Assembly: GCA_037893225.1 (NCBI GenBank)
Contig: JAZGUH010000331.1
Coordinates: 1,860,001-1,924,000, forward strand
Length of the DNA: 64,000 nt
Direction: 5' to 3'
From: Hippasteria phrygiana
Taxonomy: Eukaryota; Echinodermata; Asteroidea; Valvatida; Goniasteridae
The notes below the pieces were generated by a model. That model was not told the DNA's origin, did not search any database, and worked only from the letters and a program-made list of their open reading frames with translations. The position numbers and the translations under genes were made by a program. Shown here in pieces: positions 14,701 through 22,900 of this stretch (its first letter is position 1; each line of letters opens with the position of its first letter).

Positions 14701-17700
14701 ACATGAACATGCAGGTATGTAAATTTTGTTTTGATGGATTGTTTCTTAATAACCCTCCTATACTTATAACTATCACAGCCTATCGAAATCTCTAAACACC
14801 AACTCTGACAGTTTGTGTGTGTTTCAATCTGAAATTTGATAGGTTTTGATCTGTACAGCAGCTGGGTCGATTTTGGCCCTGAGAACAGGAGGGTTAAGCT
14901 GTGTACCAGCATGGCTAGGAATATAAGCCATATGTCACCTCTGCAATATACTTGTATTATCTCCAGGGCAATTGAAATCTGAAAACCAAATTTATATTTT
15001 TTATTGTAATAGTTGTCTTCTTGTTTGAAGTTTATTTTGGGAAGAAGAAATGGGGAAAACAGTGAAGAAGTGATCATAATCATTGTTTGTCATACATAGG
15101 GCTATATATGCAAGTAAGATCTTACAACTTTAGATGTATGCAACTTTCACATGGCAGCTTTTGGCTGGCCCTGTTTTCATGATCTGTCTTTTTCCCCCAT
15201 GAAATTGTATGTACAGAGTCATTTTATTTCTTTAAAAATATTGTTTTGCATTATACACGTCAGTGTTACTGCTCAGACTGACCTTTCATTTTCATCTGAA
15301 TAAATATATCAACAACAATGCAGATTGGTTTGTCATTTCCTTTTTATCAAAATGTGCCAATTCCCGTCATTTGTGAAGTGTCAAATGGGTCCAGATGTAA
15401 TTAATTGTAATAAATTCCAGTTCATGTAAATGTACTTCTTTGTTTCTCTACCACGTGTGAGGATTTACACATTATATATTCCCAGTAAAGGTGGATTTTG
15501 TGCATTGTTCTAATTTAAAAAAAATGAAATATATGTGTCATTTATGACTACTTGTGTCATGTTTGTTTGTTTCCTTGTAAAGTTTTGTGGTCATGCTCTA
15601 GCTGCTTCATATAAAAGACAGTTCTTCAAGTTGATACAAGTACTCCACAGGCGCTATTTCCCAAAGTAAGTTTAACAAAAGTAATGCCATGTATATTTAA
15701 TGTGGCATTTGAGAAGTATTCTGATTGCACTGAAATATTTTTTCAATTCTTCGCTAGTCATGGATGACTATTGGCATGAGCTACACGCAGGAAGATATTG
15801 GTCCATGAGATATTGTTGGAAATAAATAAATAGTCACCGTGCATCATGGCTGATACTAACACTTAGAAAATATTGTATGTTTGTTTACAGTTGCTGTGGT
15901 TTGGTTTATTGTTTCCTACCATCATTTGCAACATACAGAACAAAATTCTATGGCTTGTACAGGTCCCTAAAAGGAGTTAGGCTCATGGTAATATTGATGG
16001 TCAAAATGAAAATAAAATTTGTCAATACTGTATTAATCCCAGTTGAAATAAGCCTATGTAACTGTATTACCCCAGATAAAATCAGTTGCCTTCTCTTTTG
16101 ACCTCTGTTTTCTGTGCAGTGTGGTTTTGTGGTGGTTTTTATTAAAACTAAACTAAATCATAGAGGTAGAATTTGAAAGAAGTTGAAATGACTGACACTG
16201 CACACAGTCTCTATCTACTTGCTAGCCTTTGTGTACATAGTTCGCTGCCGCCAATTTGCTGGTAACCCATTGCCTCATAAAAGCTGCTGCTCCTCACTGG
16301 AGTAACTAATCCTCAGCAGAGGTATTATTACTTCATTCACTGTTTCTTTTAGAGGATCTTGTACAGTCAAAATCACTGGTACGATGCATCATGAAATTTC
16401 ATTTTCCTTGCTGTTTCTTCCCTCAAAATGTTACATTTTACTAGTAATTTTAATGAAAACAAACACTGTTTTATCTCAAATTTGAGTCTCATTTTCTTGT
16501 CATCAATTGTTTTCCCACAGTCTCTGATGGCCAAACAGAAGCTTGAATGTACCATCATTATTAGATAAAACATGTCTTAAGTGTGTCCAAAAGTTGTCCA
16601 AAATAGTGTGCATTTTCATATTCACGAGAACTAAATTCCCGGCATTCCAGTCCCACAGTGCGTGCCTAATTTGAATGGTTGCATTGTTCATTAAAGTGTA
16701 GGCAGTAACAAACATTGTCCCTCTAAAGTTATACTGTTTAAACTCCTCATATTCTACCTCCATGACAAAATTATACATTAAGGAAGTGTATTCTGTCAAT
16801 CCATAAAGTGAAAATCATATCACGTTTTTGACATCATGCTTAACTGTAGGATATATGACATAATGTAAACAAAAGCTGGGACAATGCACAGTAGATAAGC
16901 AATTGGTAAAATTGTAATATGTACATTTGTTTGTATAAAGAGTCCTGTTACAATTATACTTTTGACTATCACTTTAGCAGTGATCTTTAACAATATTTTT
17001 TTTCAATTCGTCAAACCACAAGGGAAACTGACTAGACTTTTTTATGAATTATTACGAAATACCTTACTAGACTGTAAGTTATTAGTAGTCTCAATCATCC
17101 TGTGAAATGATGGCACCAGGTGTGCTGTCGTTGGACATTTATATCATTTTCCAACGATTTCCAGCTGGAAATCGTTGGAAAAATGTCCTGTAGCCTTTAG
17201 TCAAGGCGTGCGTGGCTACCCGGACGAGTGGCACGCCCCAGACATGCTGGCATTCGGGGCGCGTTACGCATCCAGGTAGCCACGTGCACCTTGACTAAAG
17301 GCTATTATCAGCCCGACGGTTAAAAACGAGTGCCGTTTTTCTCTCTATTTTTTTGCCATCCAACAACGCAAAACTTTGAACAGGTTAGTGGAACGATATT
17401 TTCTATAAAATACTAACCCCCAAATCCGCCCATTTCTGAAAATTGTAACAATGACCAATCATGTACACAACCTTTAATTCGAATAAATTTTCTTCAAAAA
17501 CTGGCAGGAGCGGGATTCGAACCTGCAACCTCCAGGATACTGTACTGGCACAGTATTCTAGAGGTCGCAGGTTCAATTCCCGCTCCTGCCAGTTTTCTTG
17601 AATAAAAGTAGAGATTGATTTGTGGTTGTTCCATAATATAGGTCCTAGATGTCTAACAGTTGATAACTACATTGATGTTCTTGCTTTGCTTGGATAACGA

Positions 17701-19933
17701 TTACAAATTGATCTTGTTATATGACAATTAATCTTTTGCATAGTGAGCACCGAAGTGATGACGTCAATCAATGCAATGTTTGGAACCAGAATACATTCTA
17801 AACTGCATGTGAGAACCATTGCCCCGGCAACTGACGTCAGACTTTGGTACTCTATTTGTCGATAGCTTAGACCAGACCAAGGTGTTCAAAAGTTTTCTCG
17901 GGCTCGCATATTGTCATTAGATGTTTTTATTTTTGTCAGGATTTAAAAAGTCTGTCTACTGTAAAATCAGTCAAGAAATCAAAGTGACCTAATCAAAGCA
18001 GCTTGTAATCATTTTCCATTTAGAATTGAGGCTGTGACACCCAAAGGATCAGGAGGACCTGTCATGAGACTGAAGACATTCCTGGAGGTGAGTTGTCATT
18101 TGGCAACTAAGGGCCCTATATTCCGTAGGTAAAACCGGACTTTAAACATAAACTTTAGTCTTTTACCCAAACCCTGTAAATATAGTAAAATAAAGTATGG
18201 CAGTAAAATAAAGTATGGCACAAGTTATTCAGTAGTGGTGTCGTTGAATCCACCTAATTCGAGTCCAAGCCGAGCTGGGTCTGTTATTAAGTCCAAGTCC
18301 AAGTCCGGTTTGTGAGACCAAGCTAAGTCTGAATCCTGTAGGGAAAAAATTATACAGGGAAACATAAGAAATGTATGTTCTAGTTTATAATACCGAATCC
18401 GTTATTCTTCCTTGTTACTTGGCTCCAAGAAGAACCCATGGGTTAGTTTTAATGAGAATGTTTAGGCATTCTTTGGGACTGGAACATATCTCTCCTGAAG
18501 ATGTCAGTACATACTGATCATAATTTCTAATTAACGAGAGATTATTTTCAGTAAAGTAACTCAATAGGAATTGTTAAGATTTTGTTCACCATATGACTGA
18601 AAGTCTGCATGAAGTTGTACTTAACCTTAAAAGGCAGCTGCAGCAATTCTTCACTAACACTATTTGGTATTTTTGTTGTGAAAATATATAAAAAGAAGAA
18701 ATAAATTACCTGTTTTGTGAATGTGTTCAATGGTGGGCCGAACCACACCATTCATGGTATTATTAAATTCATGTAATTGTGACAGTGTGTACAAGGTGCG
18801 ATCAGAAAGTTCCAACACTGTTCCTGTTGCGAACGAATGGAGCACAGCACAATAATGTGCATAGCAGGTGTAAGCAATAACTTTTGTGAGTAAGTATTCT
18901 AAGTTACATTGCTTGATCAAAATCAACACCTGTGTTACACGCATTTTTGTGACCACTGGTACATGCGCATAAGCGATTTCACCATGGACCTGAATCCCGA
19001 GCAGAAGCAGCACCGTGTCGAAGTCTGCAAGGATCTCCGTCAACAGGCCCGGGATGACCCAAACTTCATGTCGAAGATCATCAGCGGTGATGAGAGTTGG
19101 GTCTACAGATACGACCCCGAGACCAAACAGCAGTCTTCGCAGTGGAAGAGCCCGCAGTCTCCAAGACCGAAGAAGGCCTGTCAGGTCACTCGGGTCAGGA
19201 GCACTTCTTTCTGTTACCTAAAATGAAGTTCAAGCTGAAGGGTCGCCGTTTTGACACTGTGGAGGAGATCCAGTGAGAATCGCAGATGGTGCTTGACGCG
19301 CTTACGGAACGGGATTTTTAGGGAGCGTTCCAAGCGTGACAGGAGCGCTAGATCGCTGCACTTTGAAGGGGATGGCGGCCAGATTTAGATCATGTACGGT
19401 TTTTGCTTGTTATGGGCACAGTCTCGGCAGTGTTGTAGGTCTCGAGACCGGTATCGGTCTCGAAACCGGTCTCGAGACCAGTTTTTCCTGGTCTCGATCT
19501 CGGTCTCGGTACCCTGTGGCCTCGGTCTCGGTACCCCGTGGTCTTGGTATTTTGCTGGTCTCGGTATCGAGACCACCAATATTTTATACGAACAGCACAT
19601 GTGCAGAATCGATTACAGCACGCTCGACTTGACTCGAGATGTATAATTGTGCAGTATATGACAACTTCTTGTTTACAAAATCGATTACAGTATGCTCTAC
19701 TCGACTAAAGATTTATAAACGTGCAGTACATGACATAATGACAACCTTGTTTCTTTGCCGTGTACGCATGCCCAAACGTACATGTAGCGCATTAGCTTCA
19801 TGTATGGGAAGTTGGGAACGAAGTGCTCAAATACACGAACTACGTGTACATGTATTACGATCAGCGGCGTGTACTCTATACCGCGTAAAGCCATCGCGGT
19901 CATTTCTACAGCTGGACATTAGGTCTAGGTCTA

Positions 19934-19966
<33 letters not shown>

Positions 19967-22900
19967 CCATCAGGTCTCGGTCTTGGTCTCGGTCTCGGAC
20001 TTCGGGGTCTCGACTACAACACTGAGTCTCGGGAACTTTCTGATCGCACCTTGTATGTCCAGGTCATGACCATTGCATCTGCTAGTCTGTCAAATGGCGC
20101 TAGGTACATGTGATCAGAAATGTGTGATGAACTTGTAAGTGGCATCATTTCTTTTTACTGTACTCGGTCAGAACTCTGAAGTGTCTGAGCTAAGTCTCCA
20201 TGCAGTCTGAAAGCCCTGACATGGGAGTGGGATTGTACGATAGGTACTCTGAAAGTGCAACCATGATGGCATCATCATATATCACAAAGTACTGTGGCAC
20301 AATGTTTAATACAATTTAGTGAACCCACAGACTGCGTGTATATGTTTGAATTACTCAAGTCAAAGTAATTGCCCAATACCACAAGGGGCAGATCCAGAAT
20401 GCCATTTGCCCATGGGAGAGGGATGCAGTTATCAACCCATTGGAATCCAATTTTTGATTTAAAATCCTTATGTCCCCTCCCTCCCCCGCCTCAAGCTGAA
20501 ACACGACTGTGCCTTATCCGTAGCCCCTGCAATGGTTCTCAAGAAATCAGATGTTGCAAGTCAGACATTGTACTTCAAAGTTGCAATTAAATGGATGCAT
20601 ACTTTGAGGTTTAGTGGTGTGCATTAGTTCAATACTCTATCAGGCTTCACTCTTTACAATATCTGCTATCTCGTGGTTCTGCCAAGTGAATCCACGTGGA
20701 GTGCTGAGGCTTAGGGATTAGGAAGTCAAATTCATATTCTTATATTACAGAGTACCAATGTGTAGCATGTATATAGTTCACTAACTCCAAAAATTATATC
20801 CCTTTCAAGACATGGCTTTGTTCTTTCCTTTGTTCCTGTACTTAAGCATTCCCCATAAACTTTGTTGGCAGATTTTCTTGTGAATACATCTCTTAGAATT
20901 TCCTTTTTGGAGGCCTTTTCATCCTTTTGTCCTTTATTGTCTCTTAGTGTCCACAATTGTAGTGAATTTAGAAACACACAGTTCTATGTGTAAAGACCTA
21001 CAGTTATGCCCAAAATTATTCATACCCAATGAAAAATCTGGTAGTTTGCTTTTCTCTCATACATAAAAGCTGGATTGGCGGAACTTAGGCTTTACTTAAT
21101 GACTTTTAGTTGGCATGTACAAATCTACATTTTGGTTTTACATCATTAGCATAAAAGTAGAAATAACTAGACGGATGTGTTTGTTGTACAAACACAAGGT
21201 GTTGGGCCATGTTTGGTGTGATGGCAAGAAAAAAGTTTCACATGCACTTATTTGTTTTCAAGACCATTCCAGTATTATGACCAGACACCACATTACTGTG
21301 ATTTCAGCAAACTTCGCCACACACATCAACTGATTAATCATTTTAAACATTTTTCAACCTACCGCTAGAGGGTGCTCTAACATTTTATGACATCAATGCT
21401 CATTTTTTTGTGAAGTACAACCCAGCCGGAGACAAGCATCGTTGAAAGCAAGTTCACATCTTTTTCCACTTTCAAATTATAAGGCACTTCCGGTTTGGAC
21501 CGGAAGGAAGGGTCATGTGATTTCGCACGTAATATAGAAAATGAAGACCCTCGATTATTCTATCAATTTCCGTACAAGCAAAAGCAGGTCTCTCTCGGTT
21601 GATTTTATATTGATTTTCAAAGATTAAATCTAGAAATCTTTGATTGCTTGTAATCTGATACTTGATGATGTCATCGTGACATCATTACCAGAAAGCTCGA
21701 GAGCTATGTGAACTGTGCATCTGAAGCAAAAATCTGGATTATATCTCTCACGGTTGATTTTTCAGCGATTTGTTAAGGTTTAAAGGTCTTTTCATTGTCA
21801 CTTCCGGTCTGATGACGTCATCAATCTGAGCCCTGGCACAGGTGTTGCCTGCATGAAGGTCATCATATATATCAATTATAAAGTGATTACCGCAAACTTC
21901 GACACACACATCGACTGAAAGTTCTTTCACTTTCAAATTATAAGGCACTTCCGATTTGGACCAGAAGGAAGGGTCACGTGATTTTGCACGTAATATAAAA
22001 AATGAAGACCCTGGATTATTCTGTCAATTCCCGTAAAAAGCAAAATCACATCTCTCTCGGTTGATTTTATATTGATTTTCAAAGATTAAATCTAAAAATC
22101 TTTGATTGCTTGTCAGCTGATACTTGATGACGTCATCGTGATGTCATTATCAGAAAGCTTGAGACTATGCAAATTGTGCCATCTGAAGCAAAAAGCTGAA
22201 TTATATCTGTCGCGGTTGATTTTTCAGCAATTTTTTAAGGTTTAAAGGTCTTTTCATTGCAACTTACGGTCTGATGACGTCATCAATCTGAGCCCTGGCA
22301 CAGGTGTTGCCTGCATGAAGGTCATCATTTAAATCAATTATAAAGTGATTACCGCAAACTTCGCCACACACATCAACTGATTATTCATTTTAAACATTTT
22401 TTCAACATGCCGCTAGAGGGCGCTGTAACATTTTATGACGTCACCGGTAATTGTTTTGTGAAGTACAACATAGGCGGAGACTAACATCGTTGAAAGCAAG
22501 TTCACATCTTTTTCCACTTTCAATTATGAGGCACTTCCGGTTTCGACCGGAAGGAAGGGTCACGTGATTTTGCACACATGCCAAAAAATTAAGACCTAGT
22601 ATTATCCTATCAATTGACGCAAAAAGCAAGATCGGGGGTCTCACGGTTAATTTTATATATCATTTTAAAGATTAAAAATATTCGTCTTAAATCGCTTGTA
22701 ATATGATACCTGATGACGTCATCATGATGTCATTACAATTAGGCACATCTTCAGATGATTGTTGATGTGTGTTCAAAGTTTGAACTTTATATCTGTTTTC
22801 ATGTGCTAAAAAAACCGCAGATAAAAAAGATAGGGAAAGAAAAAAAGGAGAAAAAATATAATCCGTACAATAACTAATAAAACTAGACATGTTATGTGTT

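Larger units (their letters stand above)
18792..20053 (+). mobile_element. mariner-like DNA transposon, interrupted
   Basis: Inverted ends CAAGGTGCGATCAGAAAGTT (from 18792) and AACTTTCTGATCGCACCTTG (to 20053) are flanked by TA on both sides (18790-18791, 20054-20055), the Tc1/mariner target duplication. Inside are a transposase remnant and, at 19428-20024, a later hAT-like insertion. The 5' part of the transposase gene is missing, so the copy is non-autonomous. Confidence 0.9.

Noticed and set aside
17500..17594. A tRNA gene
   Set aside because: Only T-arm and acceptor-like parts are present, in inverted duplicate; no D-arm or anticodon stem can be folded.
18909..19226. Functional mariner transposase
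   Set aside because: Lacks the N-terminal DNA-binding part and two catalytic aspartates, has stops, and is split from its right end by another insertion.
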